Part shown: positions 1-7,747 of the stretch, in pieces | Numbering within the stretch: the stretch's first letter is position 1 | Layout of the letters: each line of letters opens with the position of its first letter | Assembly: GCA_048265185.1 (NCBI GenBank) | Contig: JBLXBZ010000002.1 | Coordinates: forward strand, 248,001-312,000 | Origin: JBLXBZ01 sp048265185 | GTDB lineage: Bacteria > Pseudomonadota > Alphaproteobacteria > Rhizobiales > Stappiaceae | Reading direction: 5' to 3' | Length of the DNA: 64,000 nucleotides | Notes under the pieces: model-generated | Told to the model about the DNA's origin: nothing | Seen by the model: only the letters and a program-made list of their open reading frames with translations | Database searches by the model: none | Program-made: the position numbers and the translations under genes

Positions 1-1892
1 TCCCGTTCTTGGGCGCTTTCCCGTGGGGGGGCGTCATCGCGCGTGGCTTCAGCGTCATCGGCGTAGACGGCGCTTGTTTCTTGGTCGGTCAAAGAAAGGA
101 GGACGGATTCGTCCTTCTTTTCTTCATCCACGCAATCGTCAAAGCTGGCGTCAACATTGGCGTCGGAGTCTATGACCATACCGTCAGTTTCGCCGGGCGT
201 AGGATCTTGCGCCGCAAGCTGAAGTTCTGAATCGTCGTCCTTTTGGCTCTCCGCCGGTGGATCTGATGGAGCGGGCGCCGCCTCGGGCCGCTCTGGGGTT
301 TCTGCGTCATTCTCCGCTGGGAGAAGAGTTTTCACTTCCGCGGCGGTGTTTGGCTCATGCAGGGTTTCATCGTCATGGGAAGCTTCGTCGCCGGCTTCGT
401 CAGGCGAGGGGGCGCTTTGCGACGGTTCGGCGGGGGGCGCCGCTTCAGCGTTTTCTTCGAGGGATGAGACGTAGCGTGAATCCGGCGCCGCTGCCGATGA
501 TGTTTCGGGGGCGGGCTCGGGGACGATTTCCGAGGTAGGGAGCGGGGTCGGTTGTTCGGCTTCCGCCAAGGCGTCGGCGGGTTCTAACGTATCAGCTTCC
601 AGAGCGGCGGCGTCGGCGCCGGCCGCGTGTTGAGGGTTTGCTTCGGCGAAGGCTTTCACCCCTGTGGCTTCCGGATCGGGTACGGCTTCCGCAACCCGGC
701 AAACGCCGAAACCTCGAAAGCCTTCAAATATGCGGTTGCGGTCAAAAGCTGGCAGAGCGGCCATGTCGACGGGAACGCGGAGCGCTTCGCCGGAGACGGG
801 CCAGTCAAGCGTTCGCCCGCTCCATGTGTCGCGGCGAGATAACGCGCGCGCTATTCTTCCGTCTTCGTCCATATGCAGCCAGCGCGCCACTTCGTCCCAG
901 CTTCGTCCCAGCACGTTAGAGGTCTCTGGCCCCATGGCCTCCACAAACTCTGGCGATAGGTAGGTGAACCGGCGGTCCACGTCCATTTTCCACACGAAGC
1001 GCACTGGTCTGGATTTGGGCGCGAAGGTGAAGGCGGCTCGGGGGACGAGGGGCGCCGCTGTGATCTGTTCTTGCGCTTCGCTGGATGAGGGGGGGGCGAC
1101 TGTGACGCTCGCAATTGCTGGCGCGGGAGCGTCAAATTCCGGGGTTTCGTCCTCTATCGCTGTTTCGCTATGTGGGGCGGCGGGGAGAGGCGATTGCGCG
1201 TCGGATTCGTCTTGAGCGCCGGATACGCCTTGGGCAGGCTCGTTTCCGGCCGGGGAGGGCGTGCGTTTCATCACTAATAAATGACGCTCGTCATCAAGAG
1301 CGAGAAGACCCGCCGGAATTGGAGGCGTGGTTTCGTCGTCATTTGACAGGAGGCCAAAGGCGGGAGATCGCTTTGACGATTGGCGAAGGGTCGAAATCGC
1401 ATGTGGGGAAAGCGTAGGGAGTTGGTTGCCGGTCTCCATCAATTCGTCGCTGGCGGTAAGCGGCAAAGCGATTTGATCACCTGTGGTCAGAAAGGCGCAA
1501 AGCTCTTTGAGCGGGTCATTTGCGGTTGGTCCGTCGACGGCGACAATTAAAGCTGCGGCGCTTCCATCGGGCAAAGTCAATCGGCGGCAATTGCAGGTCA
1601 ACAGCATGACGCGCAGCCCGCGATAGAAACGCAGCCGGTCGGTGCTTTCCCTGTCTTCCGCCCCTGTTTGGGCGATCCGGGCAATATGCGGACGCGCGGG
1701 CGAATGATCGCCAGAAAATCCGGCGAGAGCCTCCAGGCTGTTCAAATTAAAAAACTGCGCGCCCGCCGCATTGGCCCAGCGTAGCGTGCCGCCGTCATTC
1801 GCCCAGATCCAAGCTGGCCGTGCGTCGGTCAGATAGACATTGACCGCGGTGAGGCCGCTTAGGTCAAGAAAGCTACGGGTCTGACTGTCCAT
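1..1892 (-). CDS. PdhS-like PAS sensor histidine kinase, N-terminal part (cut by window edge)
   Basis: The reading frame is open from an ATG at 1892 to the left edge, giving 630 residues with no stop. An AGGCGGAG-like ribosome site lies about 10 bases upstream of the start. A first PAS-like segment near residues 12-110 contains the motif WANAAGAQFF. A second near residues 300-400 contains FVWKMD, SPEFVEAMGP, DTWSGRTLDWPV and FRGFGVCR, which I recognise from the PdhS family of Hyphomicrobiales, relatives of DivJ/PleC that signal to DivK in cell-cycle control. From about residue 420 the chain is a long Ala/Glu/Pro/Asp-rich linker, probably disordered. The catalytic HisKA and ATPase domains would lie outside the window, so kinase activity is inferred from family resemblance. 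It stands alone, upstream of the phasins and pointing away from them. Confidence 0.72.
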   Translation of the reverse strand, partial: MDSQTRSFLDLSGLTAVNVYLTDARPAWIWANDGGTLRWANAAGAQFFNLNSLEALAGFSGDHSPARPHIARIAQTGAEDRESTDRLRFYRGLRVMLLTCNCRRLTLPDGSAAALIVAVDGPTANDPLKELCAFLTTGDQIALPLTASDELMETGNQLPTLSPHAISTLRQSSKRSPAFGLLSNDDETTPPIPAGLLALDDERHLLVMKRTPSPAGNEPAQGVSGAQDESDAQSPLPAAPHSETAIEDETPEFDAPAPAIASVTVAPPSSSEAQEQITAAPLVPRAAFTFAPKSRPVRFVWKMDVDRRFTYLSPEFVEAMGPETSNVLGRSWDEVARWLHMDEDGRIARALSRRDTWSGRTLDWPVSGEALRVPVDMAALPAFDRNRIFEGFRGFGVCRVAEAVPDPEATGVKAFAEANPQHAAGADAAALEADTLEPADALAEAEQPTPLPTSEIVPEPAPETSSAAAPDSRYVSSLEENAEAAPPAEPSQSAPSPDEAGDEASHDDETLHEPNTAAEVKTLLPAENDAETPERPEAAPAPSDPPAESQKDDDSELQLAAQDPTPGETDGMVIDSDANVDASFDDCVDEEKKDESVLLSLTDQETSAVYADDAEATRDDAPPRESAQER

Positions 1893-2418
1893 GGAGCGCC
1901 GTCTCCGCCTGGTTGTTGTTTTGCGCGTTCTCGTGCGTCCTTTGCCTCAAAGGGGCAGGTTTCTCGCTGAATTCGAGGCGCGTCGTCCATGCCGGACAAA
2001 GCCAGCTTCTTTAATGTGGCACACAGTAGTTAATGTTTATTTTTCAAACGAACATATCATAGGCTTCAAACTTGGTTTAAATTTGTAGCTTCATTTTATG
2101 CTGCGGCTTGAAACATTCTTTCAAGGAGATGGAGCGAGGCCCCGCTTTACTTTCGCATTCAGCGCGCCTTAGACTGATGCGTGATCGAATGCGCTGTGTC
2201 TGGTTTAGAGCGCTGGGGATGATTTTTCTTTGACGTGGACTCCTGAATTTGGGCGCGCCGAAAGTTCGAAATGCGCGCTCGTTCGCTTTCCAGTTATATT
2301 GAGCGAGCGTTTTCGGAGATGTGATAGCAGGAAGTCATATTTTTCCTGTAACGTGAACAAAAGCGTCGTTTGAAAACATTGAGTCTGCGTGAGTTCTCAC
2401 AACTGAAGGGGTATTTGA
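1893..2418. other. Intergenic region between divergent kinase and phasin genes
   Basis: No convincing gene is present in these 526 bases. The stretch near 2030-2090 is AT-rich and probably holds promoter sequence for one or both divergent genes. A small perfect hairpin (cttgaaa, five-base loop, tttcaag) sits at 2107-2125. An AAGGGG ribosome site precedes the phasin start. I see no recognisable riboswitch or RNA gene. Confidence 0.5.
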
Positions 2419-2802
2419 ATGGCCGCCGATAAAACGAATTTTGAAATTCCGGAGCAGATGCGTGACTTCGCTGACAAAAGCGTTGATCAAGCGCGCAAGG
2501 CGTTCGACGACTTTATTTCCGCCACCCATAAAACGGTTGCAAATGTTGAAGGCACAGCGAACAGCGCGCAATCCGGCGCTTCTGACATTAACCGCAAAGC
2601 CATGAGCTACGCGGAGGAACATGTTTCCGCAGCTTTCGATTTGGCCCAAAAAATGGTGCGCGCTGGCGATATGCAGGAAATTATGTCTTTGCAGCAGGAT
2701 TATTTGCGTCGGCAAATGGAAGCGTTTGGCGAACAAGCTCGCGATTTGAGCGACAAGGCTACAAAAGCAGCTCAGGAAACCGCTAAAACTGTCAAAAAGT
2801 GA
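2419..2802 (+). CDS. Phasin family protein (127 aa)
   Basis: This is a short, Lys/Glu/Ala-rich, fully helical protein without signal peptide or membrane segment. It has the phasin pattern: an N-terminal FEIPEQMRDFADKSVDQARKA stretch, a central region ending in FDLAQKMVRAGDMQEIMSLQ, and a C-terminal amphipathic helix (RRQMEAFGEQARDLSDKA). Phasins coat polyhydroxyalkanoate granules in the cytoplasm and control granule number and size. The length is at the short end for the family. A second phasin follows at 3157 on the same strand, 354 bases away, so the pair looks like an old duplication. A purely structural or stress role of the phasin fold is the alternative. The start has an AAGGGG ribosome site. 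Confidence 0.85.
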   Translation: MAADKTNFEIPEQMRDFADKSVDQARKAFDDFISATHKTVANVEGTANSAQSGASDINRKAMSYAEEHVSAAFDLAQKMVRAGDMQEIMSLQQDYLRRQMEAFGEQARDLSDKATKAAQETAKTVKK

Positions 2803-3156
2803 CACGGTGGTTGTGATCGTTGGATTGGAGCGTCAACGGGCGCTTCAATCTATGGCTTGCGCTGCGATTTCATTCTCCGGCGGCTGGCCAAGAGCTTTCG
2901 ACTTTAAATTCTTTATATTGGAAAATGGCGTGGGCAATGACCCGCGCTTACTCTGATGAACTGATTGTCAGAGCCTGCCTTGCGAGTTGGTTCCAGATTT
3001 TGATGAAATATGGAATGGTGCAATGCAAAATAATATTGCAATGCACCATTGGATGTCCTATGTAGAGGGTGCGGATATGGCATGTCTGCTCGACGATTGT
3101 TGATGACGTGAGCGCCCAGTGCCGTTCCATTCATATTAATCGATAGGAGATATCTC
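2803..3156 (+). other. Intergenic region between the two phasin genes
   Basis: No gene is supported in these 354 bases. The notable content is the TGCA-rich imperfect palindrome at 3015-3049, described separately, followed by a ribosome site (GATAGGAGATAT) just before the second phasin. The distance suggests that the second phasin has its own promoter. Confidence 0.5.
3015..3049. promoter_or_regulatory. TGCA-rich inverted repeat, candidate PhaR (AniA) operator
   Basis: Two 14-base arms (3015-3028 and 3036-3049) are inverted copies with one mismatch, separated by seven AT bases. Each arm contains TGCAATGCA. The PHA regulator PhaR is known to bind TGC/GCA-rich repeats upstream of phasin genes in alphaproteobacteria. 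The palindrome sits 107 bases upstream of the phasin start. The operator assignment is an inference from sequence type and location. Confidence 0.5.
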
Positions 3157-3681
3157 ATGACCGAAGCAAATACGAGCGCCTCGACGGCGCCTAAAACACG
3201 CGCAAAAACAACCAGCCGCACGAGCGAGAGCGCTGAGACGGATACAAATTTTGCAGCTTTTGAAGCATTTTCGATGCCTAAAATGGAAGTTCCCGCCGCT
3301 ATGCGTGAAGCAACGGAAAAGGGCATCGAGCAGGCTCGCGAAGCTTACACAAAATTGAAAGAGGCTTCCGAAGAAGCGACGGACATTCTTGAAGATACGT
3401 TCGAAACATCGCGTCAGGGGATGATTGATTTCAATCTGAAGGCTGTAGACGCTGCGAAAACCAACACGGACGCGACCTTTCAGTTCGCTCGTGACCTGAT
3501 GGGCCTCAAGTCGTTTGCGGAAGTTATCGAGCTGCAGTCCAGCTTCGCCAAGGGCCGTTTCGACGCTCTTTCGTCGCAGACGAAAGAAATGCAGGAAGCC
3601 GCCTCCAAAATCGTTGGCGACACCAGCAAGCCAATGAAAGAAGCGGTCGAAAAAGCCGTTCAGCAGTTTAAGGCCGCTTAA
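3157..3681 (+). CDS. Phasin family protein (174 aa)
   Basis: A cytoplasmic helical protein with a Thr/Ser/Lys-rich N-terminal tail (about residues 1-30) followed by a phasin domain. The domain shows FEAFSMPKMEVPAAMRE, KGIEQAREAYTKLKEA, a central helix with FNLKAVDAAKTN, and FQFARDLMGLKSFAEVIELQ, the hallmark phasin segment. It should coat polyhydroxyalkanoate granules. It is longer than its upstream paralogue and keeps the more typical phasin layout. A GGAGAT ribosome site supports the start. The palindrome at 3015-3049 suggests control by a PHA-responsive repressor, and a hairpin at 3721-3745 probably ends the transcript. Confidence 0.92.
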   Translation: MTEANTSASTAPKTRAKTTSRTSESAETDTNFAAFEAFSMPKMEVPAAMREATEKGIEQAREAYTKLKEASEEATDILEDTFETSRQGMIDFNLKAVDAAKTNTDATFQFARDLMGLKSFAEVIELQSSFAKGRFDALSSQTKEMQEAASKIVGDTSKPMKEAVEKAVQQFKAA

Positions 3682-3720
3682 TCTTTGTCAATTTGAGCGC
3701 GGTTCTAAATTGAAATCTTG

Positions 3721-3745
3721 CAAGCCCGGACTTCGTTCGGGCTTG
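3721..3745 (+). terminator. Probable terminator after the second phasin
   Basis: A stem of eight perfect pairs (caagcccg/cgggcttg), extendable by a G-T and an A-T pair, with a small loop, lies 40 bases after the phasin stop. It is followed by a T/G-rich stretch rather than a clean T run. Confidence 0.6.
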
Positions 3746-3922
3746 TGTTGTTTGGGCGTTATGCGCCTCCTGCAAATTATGCAATTGGGTTTGGCGCTAT
3801 AATTGGCGGCTGTTTTTGTATTTTCTCATGAAACGTCGTTCGGCTTGTGGATGAATGGCGTGATTGCTATTCTTTCTCTTGATCTTTATGATTTGAGAGA
3901 TTAGCTTTGCGCCGACTGTTAG

Positions 3923-3999
3923 GCAGACGTAGCTCAGTTGGTTAGAGCGTCGGATTGTGGCTCCGAAGGTCGGTGGTTCGAACCCACTCGTCTGTACCA
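3923..3999 (+). tRNA. tRNA-His (anticodon GTG)
   Basis: A 77-nt cloverleaf with encoded CCA. The acceptor pairs gcagacg with cgtctgt (G1-U72 wobble), the D arm is agctcagttggttagag, the anticodon loop is ttGTGgc on a TCGGA stem, and the T loop is ttcgaac. The discriminator base is A73, so the usual bacterial G-1:C73 identity element of tRNA-His cannot form. Loss of that feature is known for a clade of alphaproteobacteria and places the genome there. The histidyl-tRNA synthetase of the same genome is at 47706-49244. Confidence 0.95.
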
Positions 4000-4024
4000 T
4001 TTTTAGTATAAATTGCCGGAATCT

Positions 4025-4729
4025 CTATTTGTGTTTGGTTGGTTTGATAACGCCTTCCTGCTCAAGTATTTTAACTGCTTCCTTGATCAAGTTTAACTCG
4101 CTGTCCAGAATATCCATATCGAATTCGTTCGCCAGTCTGTTGGCGAGTTGCATCATGATAATTGTCCGACAGCCTAGAAGTGTCAAAAAAGCCGCCTCGT
4201 TATATTGAGGAAGGTTTGTAGGCCTAAGCATGGCGTCATTTGTTTGGTATGCAGTAAGCTCAGTGATAATTTCTCGGCGAGATAAGTGCATTATTTCACT
4301 CAAATTTTTGTATGAAGACTTCATCTTGGGAAGGACGTTCCCCACGTTGGGCGTTTTGCCCTCTTTTCCTTGTTTGCCGCTCGCCGCTTTTAGAGCAGTT
4401 GTTAATTCTAACTCTTGTCGGATAAGCGATGCGGCTTGTATGTAAAGACCACTAAAAATCGCTTCTTTTGTCAAAAAGCACCCTTGAAACCATTGAGAAA
4501 TCAGGTGCATTTCATAGAATTTATCTGTATCAAATTTTTTTTTAAGATCTGTCGTTCTATAAAAATAGAGAACCAAAAAACGATATACTTTATCGTGCGC
4601 TGTAATCGTTGGGGATTTGCATGCGTGACTGAGCTGCGATATTTTTGTCCGTTGGTCCATGCTATTTAAATCGAATAATTGCAGCCGTTCATGGTCAAAA
4701 CTCTGCTTATGCATATTCGCTCTCATCAT
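4025..4729 (-). CDS. AT-rich orphan protein of unknown function beside tRNA-His (234 aa)
   Basis: I do not recognise this protein. It appears all-helical and soluble. The segment FSGLYIQAASLIRQELELTTAL, with a small-residue helix followed by a conserved Arg and Glu, is reminiscent of HEPN/DUF5677-like helical proteins, but this is a weak impression and the canonical HEPN RxxxxH motif is not evident. A second N-terminal Met is possible at residue 6. Base composition is clearly more AT-rich than the flanking genes, codon use differs (many Aaa, Ata, Ttt), and it ends 25 bases from the 3' end of tRNA-His, a common integration site. Recent acquisition is therefore likely. No integrase, partner gene or tRNA-end duplication is visible nearby. 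Confidence 0.6.
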   Translation of the reverse strand: MMRANMHKQSFDHERLQLFDLNSMDQRTKISQLSHACKSPTITAHDKVYRFLVLYFYRTTDLKKKFDTDKFYEMHLISQWFQGCFLTKEAIFSGLYIQAASLIRQELELTTALKAASGKQGKEGKTPNVGNVLPKMKSSYKNLSEIMHLSRREIITELTAYQTNDAMLRPTNLPQYNEAAFLTLLGCRTIIMMQLANRLANEFDMDILDSELNLIKEAVKILEQEGVIKPTKHK

Positions 4730-4859
4730 CTAAATTTGTATTGTATATTTATAATTTATCAATTCTCTATGGCCATTTGCAAGTTGGCGGAATTGGCGGT
4801 ATGTGTCGATTCCTTATCTCTCGCTTTTTGACGCACCTGTTTTCTTAATCGGACTTTCG

Positions 4860-5561
4860 ATGTCGCAAACGCCAGTTCTAACGCGTGACGGGACGTATCT
4901 CGGCGCGCGGCTTACTCTGCCCTTCTTGCCGGGAATTCTTGTTTTTGGCGCGGTTTTTGGAACCGCAGCGGCGCAAAAAGGCCTGTCATTACTTGAGGCT
5001 CTGGTGATGACTGGCTTCGTGTTTGCAGGCGCTTCGCAATTCGTCGCGGTTGAACTTTATAGCGAGCCATTTGTTTTCGCGACTTTACTGGCGATGACGG
5101 GGGTCACCGCCGCTGTAAATTTGCGTATGATTTTAATCGGCGCGAGTTTGCGGCCTTGGTTTGGGGCGCTGCCAGCTTGGCGAGTTTATCCCAGTTTCCT
5201 GTTGTTGACGGATATAAATTGGTTGATTGCGCTGAAATACCGCGCCGATGGAGGCAATGACTGGGGCGTTTATCTGGGATCTGGGCTGACTTTGTGGATT
5301 GGCTGGGTTTTGTCCTGCGTGCCGGGGTATCTTTTGGGCGCGCTGGTGAGCCATCCGGAGCGATGGGGGCTTGATTTGGTGATGCCCGCGTTTTTCGTGA
5401 CGCTGTTGACGCCGCTGTGGAAGGGGCATGGTCAAACAGTGGCCTGGCTGGTGGCGGCGGTCGTGGCCTGTTCGGTTTGGCTGCTTACGCCCGGATATTG
5501 GTTTGTGCTTGCCGGAGCGGTGGCCGGAGCTATGGCGGGGGCGTTCTTGGGCGATGATTGA
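4860..5561 (+). CDS. azlC: AzlC family branched-chain amino acid exporter, large subunit
   Basis: An inner-membrane protein of 233 residues with several hydrophobic helices. It matches AzlC: LPFLPGILVFGAVFGTAA, FAGASQFVAVEL near residue 60 and VNLRMILIGASLRPWF near residue 95, the family's signature segments. AzlC with its small partner AzlD exports branched-chain amino acids and analogues. The ATG at 4860 is preferred over an in-frame start at 4803 because AzlC proteins begin shortly before the first hydrophobic segment. The stop overlaps the azlD start by eight bases, so the two are translationally coupled. Confidence 0.92.
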   Translation: MSQTPVLTRDGTYLGARLTLPFLPGILVFGAVFGTAAAQKGLSLLEALVMTGFVFAGASQFVAVELYSEPFVFATLLAMTGVTAAVNLRMILIGASLRPWFGALPAWRVYPSFLLLTDINWLIALKYRADGGNDWGVYLGSGLTLWIGWVLSCVPGYLLGALVSHPERWGLDLVMPAFFVTLLTPLWKGHGQTVAWLVAAVVACSVWLLTPGYWFVLAGAVAGAMAGAFLGDD

Positions 5562-5871
5562 TCTATGGTCTCTGGATAGTTTGTTTTTTCTTGCGGTGCT
5601 CGCCATGAGCGGCGTCACCTTTTTGTTGCGAGCGGGGGGGTATTTCATCATGGGCCGCGTTCCCATGACGCCTCGGGTGCGGCGCGGGCTTGAAACGCTG
5701 CCCGGGGCGATCATTATTTCAACAATTCTCCCTATCGCCCTTGATAAGGGAAGCCCGGCGATTATCTGTCTGGCGCTGGCTGTGTTCATTATGGCGGTGT
5801 TTAAGCGAGATCTTATGGCGGTGATCGTGGCCATCGCCGGCGCGGCGGGCGCGCGTTATTTGGGACTTTAA
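5554..5871 (+). CDS. azlD: AzlD family branched-chain amino acid exporter, small subunit
   Basis: A 105-residue membrane protein with about three to four hydrophobic helices. It carries the AzlD features TFLLRAGGYFIMGR and RGLETLPGAIIISTILP, and ends in a hydrophobic helix with AGARYLGL. It should form the exporter with AzlC, whose gene overlaps it by eight bases (ATG inside the azlC stop region). The frame is open further upstream, but the overlapping ATG at 5554 matches the family length and the usual azlCD arrangement. Confidence 0.92.
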   Translation: MIDLWSLDSLFFLAVLAMSGVTFLLRAGGYFIMGRVPMTPRVRRGLETLPGAIIISTILPIALDKGSPAIICLALAVFIMAVFKRDLMAVIVAIAGAAGARYLGL

Positions 5872-5942
5872 GAGCGCCTCAGGACGTCGACGCCGCCCGT
5901 GAAAAGGCTTTGATGTATTCCAATTTGGAATGAGGTGAAAAC

Positions 5943-5971
5943 GCTCCTGCTTTTGCAAGGCGCTTTTTTTT
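5943..5971 (+). terminator. Probable rho-independent terminator after azlCD
   Basis: An imperfect GC hairpin (gctcctgc paired with gcaaggcgc, one mismatch and one bulge) is followed directly by eight T residues (5964-5971). It lies 71 bases after the azlD stop and before the next gene. Confidence 0.5.
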
Positions 5972-6041
5972 ATGCCTATCTAACGCTCACCGAGAACTTG
6001 GCGCAGACGCGTGGCGTTTGAGCGGAAAAAGGCGATATATC

Positions 6042-7700
6042 ATGACGGGCGAAATGAAATCTGGCGGCGCACTTTTGGTCGAGGCTTTGGAGCGACAGGG
6101 CGCGGAGCGGGTTTTTTGCGTTCCGGGAGAAAGCTATCTCGCGGTGCTTGATAGTCTTTATGACGCCTCAATTCCCGTGACGGTTTGCCGTCAGGAAGGC
6201 GGCGCCGCCATGATGGCGGAAGCTTGGGGAAAGCTGTCGGGACGGCCAGGCGTGTGCATGGTGACCCGTGGACCGGGTGCGACGAACGCCTCGGCGGGGG
6301 TGCATGTGGCGCAGCAGGATTCCACGCCGATGATTCTGTTCATTGGACAGATAGATAGCGCTATGCGCGGGCGTGACGCTTTTCAGGAGGTCGATTATCG
6401 ACAAATGTTTGGTGGGATCGCCAAATGGGTCGCTGAAATTGACGACGCCGCGCGCGTGCCGGAAATGATCGCGCGGGCGTATAATGTGGCGATGTCCGGT
6501 CGGCCGGGCCCGGTGGTGCTGGCTTTGCCTGAAGATATGCTTGCGCAGGTGGTCGCCGCGCCTCAATTCCGGCGGGTTCATGGGAGCGAAACTTACGCCG
6601 GGCCTGACCAGATGAAAGATCTGGAGAAACGCCTGAACGGCGCCAAACGACCGATCGCCATTCTGGGCGGCAGCCGCTGGAGTGAAGAGGCTGTTTCCGC
6701 GTTCACGCGTTTTGCGGAGCGTTTCCAGCTGCCGGTGGCTTGTTCGTTTCGTCGACAGATGCTGTTTGATCATCTGCACCCTAATTACGCAGGGGACGTG
6801 GGAATCGGCGTCAATCCAGTTTTAAAGGAGCGCATAGATCAGGCGGATTTGATCCTTCTGGTTGGCGGGCGGCTCTCGGAAATGCCAAGTCAATCCTATA
6901 GCTTGATCGATATTCCGCAGCCGCGGCAAACATTTGTTCATGTGCATCCGGGCGCTGAAGAATTGGGACGCGTATATCAGCCGGATCTTGCGATCAACGC
7001 CAGTCCGGTCGGTTTTTGTCAGGCTTTGGAGGCTTTGCAGCCGAAGGAGCCGGTTGCCTGGAGCGGGGAGGCGCGCGCCGCGCATGAGGCTTATTTGAGT
7101 TGGTCGGGGGCGCGTCCGCAGGTGCCGGGCGAGCTGCAAATGGCGCAAGTCATTGAATGGTTGGAAAACAACACCGAAGATGACACGATTTTCACCAATG
7201 GCGCGGGAAATTACGCCACATGGGTGCATCGCTTCCACCGATTCCGTCAATACGCCACCCAGTTGGCGCCCACCAGCGGCTCTATGGGCTATGGCTTGCC
7301 TGCGGCCATCGCCGGCAAGTTGAAATATCCGGAACGCACGGTGGTCTGCTTCGCGGGGGATGGTTGTTTGCAGATGACCGTTCAGGAGCTGGGAACGGCC
7401 ATGCAGGCTGGAGCCGCGATTATCGTGGTGGTGGTGGATAACGGCATGTATGGCACTATTCGCATGCATCAGGAACGGGAGTATCCCGGCCGCGTGTCGG
7501 CGACGGATCTGGTGAACCCGGATTTCGCCGCCTTGGCGCGCGCTTATGGCGCGCATGCGGAAACCGTGTTGAACGATTTGGAGTTCGCTCCGGCCTTTGA
7601 GCGGGCGCGGGCGAGCGGAAAGCCGGCGTTGCTTCATTTAAAGCTGGACCCTCAGGCGATAACCCCCACCAAGACTTTGGCGGAAATCTCGAAAGGTTAA
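6042..7700 (+). CDS. Thiamine-pyrophosphate enzyme, acetolactate synthase large-subunit-like
   Basis: A 552-residue cytosolic enzyme with the three-domain layout of TPP-dependent decarboxylases. The N-terminal domain has CVPGESYLAVLDSL with the cofactor-activating Glu, and GPGATNASAGVHVAQQDSTP. The central domain lies near residues 190-325. The C-terminal TPP domain has GSMGYGLPAAIAGK and the cofactor motif GDG (near residue 445) followed by VDNGMYG, where Asp replaces the first Asn of the usual NN pair. It resembles the stand-alone acetolactate-synthase-like group rather than biosynthetic IlvB, because no small subunit follows. The real substrate is unknown; a 2-oxoacid is expected. The ATG at 6042, with an AAAAAGG site, is preferred over an in-frame TTG at 6018. 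Confidence 0.85.
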   Translation: MTGEMKSGGALLVEALERQGAERVFCVPGESYLAVLDSLYDASIPVTVCRQEGGAAMMAEAWGKLSGRPGVCMVTRGPGATNASAGVHVAQQDSTPMILFIGQIDSAMRGRDAFQEVDYRQMFGGIAKWVAEIDDAARVPEMIARAYNVAMSGRPGPVVLALPEDMLAQVVAAPQFRRVHGSETYAGPDQMKDLEKRLNGAKRPIAILGGSRWSEEAVSAFTRFAERFQLPVACSFRRQMLFDHLHPNYAGDVGIGVNPVLKERIDQADLILLVGGRLSEMPSQSYSLIDIPQPRQTFVHVHPGAEELGRVYQPDLAINASPVGFCQALEALQPKEPVAWSGEARAAHEAYLSWSGARPQVPGELQMAQVIEWLENNTEDDTIFTNGAGNYATWVHRFHRFRQYATQLAPTSGSMGYGLPAAIAGKLKYPERTVVCFAGDGCLQMTVQELGTAMQAGAAIIVVVVDNGMYGTIRMHQEREYPGRVSATDLVNPDFAALARAYGAHAETVLNDLEFAPAFERARASGKPALLHLKLDPQAITPTKTLAEISKG

Positions 7701-7747
7701 GGGCCCAGAGACTTTTCAAGTGCGTCAAATTCGGTAGCGTCAGGAAA

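Noticed and set aside
9..1417. Several plus-strand frames of 60-100 codons
   Set aside because: They lie opposite the clear PdhS-like kinase frame and show low-complexity composition from its codon pattern.
3797..4000. Open frame of 67 codons antisense to tRNA-His
   Set aside because: It is the well-known spurious translation across a tRNA gene; the tRNA cloverleaf is certain and the frame has no ribosome site.
4730..4860. Search for a duplicated tRNA-His 3' end marking an integration element
   Set aside because: No copy of the tRNA end was found near the AT-rich gene, so an attachment site cannot be claimed.
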